From Phragmites australis (lineage: Eukaryota > Streptophyta > Magnoliopsida > Poales > Poaceae): DNA of 64,000 nt. The stretch covers positions 48,515,458 to 48,579,457 of the forward strand of contig NC_084922.1 in the NCBI RefSeq assembly GCF_958298935.1, read 5' to 3'. The position numbers were made by a program, and so were the translations under genes. This document shows, piece after piece, positions 45,616 through 56,762 of this stretch. Below the pieces are notes generated by a model, which ran no database searches, was not told the origin of the DNA, and worked only from the letters and a program-made list of their open reading frames with translations. Numbering within the stretch: the first letter of the stretch is position 1; every line of letters begins with the position of its first letter.

Positions 45616-46453
45616 TGAGGCAACAGCTAGTCTGTAGAGTTAAGGCTATAAATACCTCTCAACTCGATCATTTAGAGGTGCTGGAGTCTAGAGAAACTCA
45701 TATTCACTTGAGAAGATATCCAAGTCACCTAAGTGCTTAAAATGATCATCCAAGGTAATTAAGCATATAATTAGAGTGGTTAGTGCTAATAGACCTAGAG
45801 AGAGTTGTGTCTAGGTATTGCTACCTAGAGAGGGGATCAAGGAGTGATACTAAGTTGTACCAAGTGGTACATCGAGACATTAGAGTCTTTTGACTCGCTG
45901 GCACCTTGGGTCTTGGTGGCTCAAGCGTGTTGACTCTTCGACTTAGTGTGGAGCGATGATAAGACTCTTATACGGGGACGCGGAAACCTTTATCTTGTTA
46001 GATCAAGCTCCAAAGTGAAGACGACAACAAGTAACTGGAAGAGGGGCTTGTGGTGAGGTCTTACTTTGGTGGCTTGGTGGTTCTACCCACTTGAGGTCTT
46101 GGTGGCTCAAGGATTATGATCGTGTACCGTTCGAGAGCTATAGCCTAGGTAGTTCCTCCAACGTAGACTAGAGGTGATGTGTATATCATGATATCATAGG
46201 ATAAAAATCTCTCATGTCAAATTTGCTCTCTTTACCATATTTACATTTCCGCATTTACTTACTACCTTCATAGAGTAGCTTTCTATGTTTAGTTATAGAT
46301 AAACCTTTGAACAGTAGAGTAAATACACTAGATGAACTTAGAGCATATTTAAATAAAAATTGTTACAGGTTTATCTTGTGAAATTTTTGGAGTCGATTAG
46401 TTTTAAGTGTCCTAATTCACCCCCTCTCTTAGGACGTCACCGATCCCTTAACA
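45616..46453 (+). mobile_element. Solo LTR with GCCGT target duplication, inside the gypsy element
   Basis: Starts TGAGGCAACAGC and ends GATCCCTTAACA; GCCGT flanks both sides (45611-45615, 46454-46458). CTATAAATACC at about 45648 is a possible TATA box. The 3' end contains CTAATTCACCCCCTCTCTTAGG, a form of the conserved end of many grass copia LTRs. No internal region is present. Confidence 0.65.
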
Positions 46454-46458
46454 GCCGT

Positions 46459-49420
46459 TGCAATCTTCTATTTTTTGTGTGAGATAAACCAGAGGGACGC
46501 TACCTTAGTTGTAGATATTTAGAAAGCGATTTGTTGCTACTTGATTTATGATCATCGGCCTTTGGAACAACATGTACATCAGTAAGTGCATTTTCAGATT
46601 TGATCGATTTATTGCTAATAACAATCGGTTATTTGCCAAGCTCTTCGGTAACCACTTTCATTGAACCAATCTCAATAATATCAGTAGCAGTGGTCCTTGT
46701 TTCATTAATATTAGAATCTGCATTTGAAATATAAACTTCACTCTCATTGACCCGTTATTACTTCCTCACATTTTTAGCATGTCTAACATCACTGGATCGA
46801 TTTGTGTGCCTCGATCGGTCATGGACATCACATAATATTCTATCAAACACCGACCTACTTGGTGTCGTTCATCCTGGATGAAACAAAGAAATTGTATAGG
46901 AGGAGGATGAATCCATATAACGTTATAGCTCTAAGTTGGGCAAGGAGGAAAAGGCATCAGACGAGACATCCATGATCATGGCGCCGACCCAAGTGGTGGG
47001 TAAATAACAGCAGTACGGTCCTCCTTTGGTTGATGATGATCGCACACTTCTTGCTTCAAAGGTGATCTTGGTCGCTTGAACATACTTGGTCGATTCACAT
47101 GAGTTTGAATGGCCTCATTCTTCTCATATTTAGACAAAAGTTGCTTGAAAGTAGGCTTAAGCTTTTCAACTTTGTCACGTCCCTTTGCTTCATTAACCTT
47201 TCACTTTTCAACCTCCGGGCTTTTTGGTTTGATCATCTTTGGTTTAGCATTGACATGACCCTGACGGTTGAAGTGTTTACAATAATCTTAATTGATTCTT
47301 TGCCTTCAGGAGTCTTCTCAAGTAGCACCTCTCTTAACAAGTTTTTGTTCTGCTCCAAAGGTTTATGTCTTTCTTCACGAACGATTACGTTCTTCCTCTC
47401 GGTTGATTCGGCTTGAGTTGGTTGAATTAGAATGCTCTTGTATTAGAGATAAACCACATTAACCAGGAATGATTGATTGTCCACTTGCATCTCTGCAAAT
47501 TTTAATCATCCTTTATTAATGGCCGACTGAACGTATTGACAAAAAATATTATAGTCGTTAGTAGCATAAGAATAAGAATTATGTCATTTACAATAAGCTC
47601 ACTTCTTTAATTTTTTTAATACATAAATTACATGATCATGAGACAACTTAATTTGTTTCTCTTATAGCAAATGATAAAAAATCATATCACACTTTGCTAC
47701 ATCAAAAGTAAATTTAATTTCTTCTTATCGATTTTTATGAGGAATCAGCTTAAGAACAGAGCAAACAAATGGTTTAGACTTAGAAGACTAAGCCCATTCG
47801 CCCACACACACATCATAGTCATCATCGTCTGAATTTTCAAATTCATATTCGAGCATGTGAATATTAGGACGATCTATTCTTACTTTGTCACTCAATTTCT
47901 AAAAATTTCTAGACTGTTTAGCCTGGCTTTCTTATGCCATAACTCTTTATAAGACTTGACTAACATCTTGAAAATCATAACTTTCTAGTTTTTCCTTAAA
48001 ATAAGATAATAAACTCAAATAAGCTAGTTCGGCTAAATCTTTTTCAAAAAGTGTCGAGTTAAAACATCAGTTTTTTGTGTCTCTAAACCTTCTAATAAAA
48101 TCAACAATGGGTTCACTGTATTTTTTTTTAACCGTTGTTAAATTTTAAAGCCTCAATTCTGTATCAGCACTATAAAAATATTCGTAGATTTTGTCTTCTA
48201 ATTAAGACCACACATGTACAGAATTAGGAGCAAGAGATGTAAAACAAGTAAAAGCGGTTTTGGACAATTATAAAGGAAATAATCTAATTTTCAGCACATC
48301 ATTAGAACTAGTCAATGTATTTCCAGACAACAACCCAATTGTGTAGAAATTGACCCACATGTTCCCTAGTTATCATATTATCCTCCCGGTAAACTTCACA
48401 AAATTAGTAACCTTAAAACCATGGGAGTATGAGATCATATCATAATGCTCGGGATATGGCTTTCGGTATGCACGAGCTTTTCTTCTAACCTCCAAGCCGA
48501 ATTGTTCTCTAAGCGCAATAGCTACTTACTCTCGCATAATTTCAACATAATCGGCTACGGTGCGAATAGGATTAGCTACTGGTTCAAGGGGCAGTGTAGG
48601 CATATTCGGCACATAAGACGTAATAGGAGGTGGTGTGGTGAAGTTTTGTTCAAGTATCGGTCTATAAGGGGTTCTCGACTTTTGCGGCAATATAGGTGGA
48701 ACGCTATATGCTACAGTTTGATAATAAAGTGTTTGCACATTAGCATAACTTTCGGCTTTATGAGCTTTGAGCCGATGTTTAAGCGTAGGGCCTAACATAT
48801 GGTGTTTGATATGAGTTTTGTGTCACATCAGTTTTGATAGCATGAGAAAAAATATGATTAGGTGCAACACTACTCATGCTAGTTTGGCCATCATGAGGAT
48901 TACTCAAATACGCATAAGAAACGCTAAGTAATGTATTAACAACAGTAGAAAGAATTGGATCACTAACATTACTAGCAAGAGGTTTCTTCAAATTTTGTTC
49001 CTCATGAATTTGTAAAACTAAAGACCAAATCTTTTCAGTCAATATATCATCAACCATCTTTTGAACACTATCAGTCATGATTGCACCAACAGATTGATCA
49101 ATCATACTAGCAACTTCTTCATATGAGGGAAGGGGTTGAACACTTATATTTGTCGGTACCTTAGGGTTTGATCAGCGTGTGGTGGAGAATCTTCTTTCTT
49201 GAACACACATTGTCGAGTCTTCACATAGCGCGAGAGCAACTGTTGTCGATGTTGTTCCAAATCGGTTTCGATTGGCAAACTCGGTTCTTCCGATAACTCG
49301 TCATAGGATGCCATGATGATGTTGTCTTTGTTGATTTTTGAAGTAGACATACCTAGGATTTTAGAATCCGATCAGGAGATAACCGAAAAAACTTCGTCCC
49401 CAGTGAAGTCACCAAAAAGT
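46459..49420 (-). pseudogene. Gypsy gag-like region, broken; no pol recognised
   Basis: Minus-strand frames start near the ATG at 49314 (MASYDELSEEPSLPIE) and pass through several stops. Visible blocks: LEQHRQQLLSRYVK, then HRLKAHKAESYANVQ, then text matching gypsy Gag (TSLAPNSVH, EYFYSADTELRL, SEPIVDFIRRFRDTKN, CFNSTLFEKDLAELA) at about 48250-47990, and KFAEMQVDNQSFL near 47500. After that no reverse transcriptase, RNase H or integrase motif is seen before the 3' LTR, so the element is either internally deleted or a non-autonomous type. Confidence 0.6.
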
Positions 49421-49421
49421 G

Positions 49422-49985
49422 TGTTGGTGTAAAAAGATGTCACACCAAACACTGAGCATCTCGTGTGCAATATCCGACGAGCAACACTGAGGATACCCCG
49501 ATCGTGGTGCTGTGTTGTCAAACCTTTGTCGTCACCCACTCTCGGAAGAGACCCTATCGAATCGCAGATGAACAGCAACTCGTCATTGGTCATCGAGATC
49601 AAGAACATGTATCAATATAGATTGGAAAAGAGAATATAACTATATGAGCTAGTTAAAAGATGAAAGGTAATGTAAATTGTATTTGATCGATTAGTTGATG
49701 ATTTCAATCGGGCATAACCCTTTCATACTTAAAGGGCGACATATCTTAGCCGTATAAGATCAAGACTCATAATACAAATCGAATAAAACTTACAGATATA
49801 ATTCGACTATACTTTTTTATCTCTAATCTTTCTATAACATATATATATATATATATATATTTCTATTTAACCACATAAATTTTCATATATCTACCGAGTA
49901 TCTTTTATTATAGTTCGGACTTCTTCAAGTCGACTACTTTCTCGATCCGAACATCTATTCGTATCACGTGGTCGCTAGTCGGGGG
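49422..49985 (-). mobile_element. 5' LTR of the gypsy element with adjoining primer site
   Basis: Partner of 45045-45595. On the minus strand the LTR ends at about ACACCAACA and is followed by TTTTTGGTGACTTCACTGGG (49393-49414), a typical primer-binding region of grass gypsy elements. A TA dinucleotide run lies at about 49838-49861. Confidence 0.7.
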
Positions 49986-49997
49986 TACTATTTACTA

Positions 49998-50250
49998 CTC
50001 CCTCTAATTGCAAATGTAGGTCGTTTTAGACTTATGCACAGGGATTAAGAAAGTAGATCAAATGACCTTGTTGCCATTTATTTATTGTGCATTGGAAAAG
50101 ATAACTTATTTATTTGTGATAGTGGTAGCATTTATTAAACAAGGGCAAGACGGGAACAAAAGAGAAAAAATGCATAGAAATTCGAGAATGACTTATATTT
50201 AGAGAATAGTTGATGAACCTAAAACGAGCTATATTTACAATCAGATGGGG
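49998..50250. mobile_element. Stowaway MITE (253 bp) with TA target duplication
   Basis: Left end CTCCCTCTAATTGCAAATGT, then AGGTCGTTTTAG; right end is the inverted CTAAAACGAGCTATATTTAC, then AATCAGATGGGG. TA flanks both ends (49996-49997, 50251-50252). Sequence and 2-bp TA duplication are diagnostic of grass Stowaway (mariner-derived) elements. Confidence 0.85.
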
Positions 50251-50252
50251 TA

Positions 50253-51179
50253 AATCAGAAACAGATTCACTTATCGGAGATTACTGTGCATAGGTCACAA
50301 ATACTACACACTGTTCACACATATTGTTCATTGGTCGTAAATACTATTCATCGATTATCTATTAAACTAATCAATAATCACTATAAATAGTGGATATTAT
50401 TATCAGCAATAAAGTCCTATACAAAGCCGAGAGTCGAGCTCTGACTGGTCATTCGCCCACAGGTCAATCGACCAACGCGCTACGGGACGAGTACAGTAGA
50501 AAAGGACTGCCAAGCGAACTCCATCGGGCATGACCTCACAGGTGACGCCCACTCCGTGCGAGGCCGGTAGAAACGTACGATCACTGGTCGAGACGAGACG
50601 AGACGAGACATGTTGATCCACCGCTATGCGCTACCACGCATGACGTGGAGGGTGGATCCAAGCAATGAAATGGCCGTGAACGCGAGGGGTTAGACTAGAC
50701 CAGTGGCCACCCCACGCGCGCCGTGAACGCGAGGGGTCTGACATGGCCTCGGCCGTGTCGTTTGGCCCGCGATAAGGTAGCCGGCGTCGCTTTCCGATCC
50801 CCCGCCCCGCATTATCGTCCAGATACTTCGGCGTCGCACTTCCGCCACCCCGTGTAGCCCAGGTTCACGAACGGTTTGCTTGTCCTCCGCCGCACGAATC
50901 GCAAAGTGCGGCCTACGGCCTACATGTTTCCACGTAGCAGCCCGGACTCTATAACTAGGCCCCCACCCCCACCCTTGACAGTCACATCAGAACTGTAGAA
51001 CAAGGCGTCTTCTCCCTCCTGTGTCCTCCTGTCTCGGGACTCTGGTGAGTGAGCGCTGAGCAGTTTGCTTCTCCATCTCCTCCTCTCCGGTGGGTGCCAT
51101 CCACGGCTCATAGGAAGCCTGCGGTTTTTTCTTTTTTCTTTTCAGGTGTTGGTGCGTGACCTGAGAGCACAGAGGACCG
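50253..51179 (+). promoter_or_regulatory. 5' flank, promoter and leader of the SBP1 gene
   Basis: CpG content rises from about 50640. CTCTATAACTAGG at about 50947 is a possible TATA element. A GGTGAGT at about 51044 and a TTTTCAG at about 51139-51145 could delimit a 5'-UTR intron before the start codon at 51180. GACGAGACGAGACGAGAC near 50590 is a short tandem repeat. Promoter calls are inference. Confidence 0.4.
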
Positions 51180-54110
51180 ATGGTCGGAGAGGCGGCGGTC
51201 GACGTGGCAGCGCCGGCGAACGGTGCCGGGGCGTGCTGCCGTGGCGCGACGGGGCCGGGGTACGCGACGCCGCTGGAGGCCATGGAGAAGGGCCCGAGGG
51301 AGAAGCTCATTTACGTCACCTGCGTCTACAACGGTGCGCTTGCCTGCTGCATATCCCCATTCCATTTCGTTCCGCCGCACTCGCTATGACTAGGAGGCTC
51401 ATACGCATGCACACATACAGGTAGATCTTGGAGGATTAATTAGGAGTTTTTTAGGGTGATTAATTTGAGCGTTAAAGTGTAAAAGTAGTGAAGTCTGGGG
51501 TGCCAAATTTAATATATAATGTTCTTTAGTGCCTAATTAGTTTGCAAGCTTAATGCATGTGGAGCCTCCACGCTCAAACAGAACTGTTTGTAGCAGCGGT
51601 TCACATGGTTCCTCCTTTAGGAAATTCTGGAGAGAGCGCACAAACCATGTGAAGATGAACAGCGAGATGTGGGTCTCGTAATCTTTGGGAATTTTGTGTT
51701 CAAAGGTAATGTATGATTGTGCAGGTACTGGAATTAACAAGCCGGATTACCTCGCAACGGTGGATTTGGACCCCAACTCCCCAACATACTCCCAGGTGAT
51801 CCACAGGCTCCCAGTCACCCACGTCGGCGATGAGCTGCATCACTCTGGCTGGAACGCTTGCAGCTCCTGCCACGGCGATGCATCAGCGAGCCGCCGTTTC
51901 CTGATCCTTCCTTCGTTGTTGTGAGTATCAAGTGACGATTATCTGATGAATGAATGGTTGACTTACTTGACTATTGAGTGCACAACTGAATTTGAAATGT
52001 GGCTGCGATGGCTGTTCGCAGGTCTGGCCGTGTATACGTCGTTGACACGGTGAAGGACCCAAGGGCGCCGTCCTTGCATAAGGTGGTTGAGGCCGAGGAC
52101 ATTGCTGCGAAGACTGGGCTTGGGTTTCCTCATACATCTCATTGCCTTGCATCTGGCCAGATTATGATTTCTTGCCTGGGAGACAAGGAGGGGAATGCTT
52201 CTGGAAATGGTTTCCTCCTGTTGGATTCAGAGTTCAATGTCAAAGGACGGTAAGTTCGATCAGAACTTAGGCACATTGTCCTGGAAAAATACCATATAAC
52301 TATGGCTAAAATTACAGAACATAATCTATTATTATCATCAAGCCATCTCATGCTGGCAAACCAAGAGTAGTGTAGGAGTACGGACACAGCAGAAAATCCA
52401 TATTTGTATCGTTTATTATGGATGCTGTAGTTCAAGCAGTATGCTCTGAGATGGCATGACAAACTGTTGCTTAACATATGAAAACAGACACATTTTTTCT
52501 ACTCGCAATGCATTGATTTGAGTATTTGCCACTTGTATAGTTGGGAAAAGCCAGGACACAGCCCTTTGTTTGGCTATGATTTCTGGTACCAGCCTCGCCA
52601 CAAGACGATGATCAGTTCATCATGGGGGGCCCCTGCAGCGTTCAGGACAGGTTTTGATCTTCAACATGTCCAGGATGGTCTCTATGGAAGGCACCTGCAT
52701 GTGTACGACTGGCCTGGTGGTGAGCTCAAGCAGACACTGGATCTAGGTGAAACGGGACTTCTTCCACTTGAGGTATATCAATTATAAAATGTTAACTGTT
52801 AAGAATGCAGCATGTGGTGCCAGAATAGTCGGTTTTTGTAGTATTCTTCTTGGAAGAAACTCAGTTGGTGCATGCAGCTGGAGACTGACAGGACCCAGTT
52901 TTGTAATAGATGATCAAAACTCTCATATTTCAGTTTCAGTAAATTTGGGACTGGGACATCGCTTGTGATGTTCAGTTCATCTAAAAAGGCAATACCATAT
53001 AAAACCATTAACCACAGTTTGCTGCTCGTTTTTTTCTGCAGGTGAGGTTTTTACATGACCCATCAAAGGACACTGGCTATGTTGGCTGTGCTTTGACAAG
53101 CAACATGGTGAGATTTTTCAAAACCACTGATGGATCATGGAGCCATGAGGTTTGCCAATGCTACATGCTAAAGTTTTTTCCTATAGTAAACTTGATTTTC
53201 CAAATTGTTTACACTTCTTATGACTGCATATGTAGCTTGCTATATCTGTGAAACCACTGAAGGTCCGCAACTGGATTCTACCACAAATGCCCGGATTGAT
53301 AACTGATTTTGTTCTCTCTCTTGATGATCGCTATCTCTACTTGGTCAATTGGCTTCATGGGGATATCAGGCAGTACAACATTGAAGATCCTGCGAAGCCT
53401 GTGTTGGCTGGACAAGTATGGGTTGGTGGGCTTCTTCAAAAGGGCAGTGATGTCGTCTATGTGACTGATGATGGTCAAGAAGAACAGTATAATGTGCCCC
53501 AGGTCAAGGTAATTTTTCCCCTTAAAACCTTATTGATTGAGAAGGTAATTTATGATTATGAGAGTTTAAATTTTATTGGTGGTTGAACGTGGTTCATTGT
53601 ATGTTATCAAGTACAAAACTACACCAGATTTTTGCAAAAAAAAAAAAAATCCCCCCAAAAAACAGTTTTTTGCAATGTCATTTGTCAAGATAAAGAATAC
53701 TGGCACACTTGGAATCCTATTGAACCATGAGGCTTCTTGAAGGAACACATTATTCCTAAATAGACCAAGATGAAAATACAATGGAATTTCGATTACTCGG
53801 ATTCACCATTTTTCTTTATAATCAGGGGAACCGACTTAGAGGTGGACCACAGATGATTCAGCTGAGCTTGGATGGCAAGAGGGTATATGTAACCAACTCC
53901 CTTTTCAGCCGCTGGGATGAGCAGTTCTATGGCCCTGATCTTGTCAAGAAGGGCTCTCACATGTTGCAGATCGATGTCGACACCGAGAAAGGAGGGCTGA
54001 CTATCAACCCCAACTTCTTCGTAGATTTTAGCACGGAGCCTCATGGTCCCTCCTTGGCCCATGAGATGAGATATCCTGGCGGGGACTGCACCTCTGATAT
54101 ATGGATCTAA
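51180..54110 (+). CDS. SBP1: Selenium-binding protein 1 / methanethiol oxidase, complete
   Basis: Seven coding exons: 51180-51333, 51725-51920, 52022-52249, 52541-52772, 53042-53149, 53236-53508, 53826-54110; GT-AG borders, 491 aa, the normal plant length. Recognisable blocks: [19 protein letters not shown] near the N-terminus, [18 protein letters not shown] (CSSC at residues 97-100), [17 protein letters not shown] text ([17 protein letters not shown]), [55 protein letters not shown] and [16 protein letters not shown] at the end. The family binds selenium through conserved cysteines; human SELENBP1 oxidises methanethiol, and plant SBPs are linked to sulfur and stress responses. The start ATG is the first in the leader and is supported by the early CC at residues 19-20. 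AATAAA at 54210 marks the 3' end. Confidence 0.96.
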
Positions 54111-54209
54111 GGTCAAGGATCCGGCGTACAGGCAGCTGGAGATCCGTGTTGTTGTATGCGCTGTAATTAAGATGGTCTCCCTGAGTGTTTTATTATATAT
54201 TGTCAGTGG

Positions 54210-54215
54210 AATAAA
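54210..54215 (+). terminator. Polyadenylation signal of SBP1
   Basis: AATAAA lies 100 bp after the stop codon. Position and strand fit the 3' end of the SBP1 transcript. Confidence 0.6.
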
Positions 54216-54239
54216 TTCTATATAGCACCAATCCGCATA

Positions 54240-55254
54240 GAACTGGTTTCATGAGAACTTGATCTTAATAAGATATGTCTCTAATGCTGAATTTTCTGAT
54301 TGTAAGACAGTAAGTCATCAGCTTAAATGTCTGATAACATGCTGTTGCGATGTCTGGTAAATCAAGCCCTCTCAGGGGTCATGTCACTAGCATTTGGCTT
54401 AAGGATGTGTATTGAATGGACATTTCGAGTTTTCGAAGTAGAAGTGTAACTACAAATATCTCTGCTTCTGTCAAAGTAAGAAGCATACTGTCAGTAGAAT
54501 GATACCCTTGACCTAGATCCAGCATGTCTGTGCAGACTAATGATGAAAATCCACACGAAACTGTATAGGTTTTGGTCGAGGCACCTGCCGAGAAGCGGGT
54601 GTAGGAGCCGTCGCGCTGTGGAGGCGACGACGCATGTGAGGTCGAGGCCGTTGACAGAGCCGGTGAGGCACCGCGCAGCTGTAAGATCCTGGAAGGGAAT
54701 CCAACAAGACAACGGAGAGTTGGTGAATCTCAACCAAGAACAAGCGATTCGGGGGGTAAATTCGGTGGATATATTGATGAAGAATGCAGATGTTTTAGCT
54801 GCAGATCAAGACTAAAACTATAGCATCAGCTTTCGTAAGTCGCTTCTATTCCTCCTCCGGCAACGACCAAGTCTTCTTCTCCAGTCGTCAGTTCACCAGA
54901 GGTCTGACAGCAGTACGCTGAAGCACTCGTAATTGAGAGATGATACGTGAACTTGACGAACCATCCGAGTTGGCACTAGTTGCCTCCGGCTCCGGCCACG
55001 GATGAGAGGGAGCAGCTGCAACCATATTCTCTTCGTTTCCTTTCCGATTCCCTTTTCCGTTTCCATTCTCTTTATTTCCTCTCATCTCCAACAGCTTCAC
55101 TTCGAGGGGAATCACGAAGGGAACGGAGAGAGAATCTGTCGGAGAGTGAACTCCTGTCGCAGGGATCCCGAGAGACCCCTTTTTAGAGATTCGGCCGGGG
55201 GGATGATCCTGGAAAAGCTTGTGTGGGAAATGAGCGGGAATGGAAATAAATGCG
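54240..55254. other. Intergenic, nothing firmly recognised
   Basis: GC-rich patches at 54560-54700 and 54980-55200 carry open frames on both strands without family features. Words such as GAAGGGAACGG and its complements recur here and at 56518-56650 on the other side of the next element, suggesting one repetitive unit split by that insertion. Confidence 0.35.
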
Positions 55255-56517
55255 ATGGCTAGTGGGCACACCGGGTTTTAGACAGGTTCGGGCCGCACGG
55301 AGGCGTAACACCCTACTCCTGTATGAGTGCTATATTTATCCTTGAAGGGGATTCTTCAAGGATATATCTGGTTCTAAGAGGAGAACTGTTTACAAAGAGC
55401 TTGATGCTCTTATGTTCTAGCTTAACTTGAGTTGGTTCGAGTGTCCGTCGATCTATCTTTCGCCTGGCTCACCGGAGATTGTTGGCTATCTGGTCTCTTG
55501 ATCGTCTTGTGGTCGGGGGCTGTTGTTCTCTTGTTTTTTCGACTTTTTTTTAGTGTTCTCCATCCTTTCCTTTTATAGGTGCGCCGACCTCAACATATCC
55601 TGAATGTGAAAGAGGGGACGCGAATGCCCAGGTGCCACGGAGAGAGGCGTAATCATTTCATCTTGGCGAAATGACAGGGGCGGTGGAGAAATGCGGCGCG
55701 TATTCGACCACTAGCCGCTGTGGAAGCCTCCGGGCGCCATAAAAGGGGCCCACCGGGCAGCCTCAGAGGTGCCCGGTGCGCCCACCCTGTCTCGTTCTCC
55801 TGCCAGGGCAGGGTGGCAGGCCGAGCGCTTCGATTCTGGCAACGTTATCCCGAGGCACCTGGATGAAACGGGACGGGACCCGTGCATTTAATGGACCCAC
55901 GCCCCCCTGCCAGTGCATGGCAGGGTCTGACACTGGGGCGTGGGCAGCCGAGAATGTCAGGATGTCAGAATGTCAGACCACGCGTGCCTATTAAATGCGG
56001 CATCGGGCCTTTGACTGGATGACACCCTGACGACGGGACCCTTCGGGTCTTTGAATGATCTTGCGCGAACCTTCGGGGAACCGAGTCCTCGGGGGCCGCC
56101 ACGTGCAGCCCCGAGCACTCTCTCCCGAGCACTTCGGTGGGACCTTCGGGGCACCGAGTCCTCGGGGGCCGCCACGTGCAGCCCCGAGCACTCTCTCCCG
56201 AGCACTTCGGTGGGACCTTCGGGGCACCGAGTCCTCGGGGGCTGCCACGTGCAGCCCCGAGCACTCTCTCCCGAGCACTTCGGTGGGACCTTCGGGGTAC
56301 CGAGTCCTCGGGGGCTGCCACGTGCAGCCCCGAGCACTCTCTCCCGAGCACTTCGGTGGGACCTTCGGGGCACCGAGTCCTCGGGGGCTGCCACGTGCAG
56401 CCCCGAGCACTCTCTCCCGAGCACTTCGGTTCTACCTATCTTGCAGGGTGGTGATATGTGGTGGATGGCCGGCCTGGCCTCGGGACTTAGGGACCCCTGG
56501 TTCTAAATACACCGACA
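55255..56517 (-). mobile_element. Probable solo LTR, minus orientation, with internal 73-bp repeats
   Basis: On the minus strand it begins TGTCGGTGTATTTAGAACCA at 56517, a common grass LTR start, has a CCTATAAAAGG box at about 55569-55580, then a downstream region GTGTTACGCCTCCGTGCGGC and CCCGAACCTGTCTAAAAC, typical of LTR R/U5. No internal coding region follows. The left edge and the target duplication were not resolved, so a truncated LTR is also possible. Confidence 0.55.
56071..56432. repeat. Minisatellite, 5 x 73 bp
   Basis: CCGAGTCCTCGGGGG occurs at 56081, 56154, 56227, 56300 and 56373, exactly 73 bp apart. Copies differ at only a few sites (GGCCGCC versus GGCTGCC, GGCACC versus GGTACC or GGAACC). 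Because 73 is not a multiple of three, long open frames run through it in all phases; these are not genes. Confidence 0.97.
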
Positions 56518-56762
56518 GAATCCCGTCCTGAAGTGAATGACGCTGAGAATCCCGTCGTGAAGGGAACCGTGAAGGGAAACCGTTGGAGCGCTGAAGGGAA
56601 CGGGAATCCCTTCACGACGGAAATCTCTCCCGTGAAGGGAAGCCGTTGGGTTCGGTCAAGCGATACCGGTTGCGAGGGAACTACGCCTCTCGCTTCGACG
56701 GAGACGGAGGTCGCCAGTGGACAAACGGATGTCGCCGTTGCGTCGGAGAGGGGATTGGGCTT
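56518..56762. other. Short spacer between two LTRs, with foldback character
   Basis: Repeated words GAAGGGAA and CCGTGAAGGGAA alternate with their complements (CCCTTCACGACGG), so the stretch is partly self-complementary. No gene. Confidence 0.4.

Noticed and set aside
48445..48795. Plus-strand 116-codon frame over the gypsy internal region
   Set aside because: Antisense of the element's minus-strand gag region.
55957..56531. Six overlapping ORFs of 105-158 codons with repeated peptides
   Set aside because: All are produced by the 73-bp minisatellite read in different phases; period not divisible by three.
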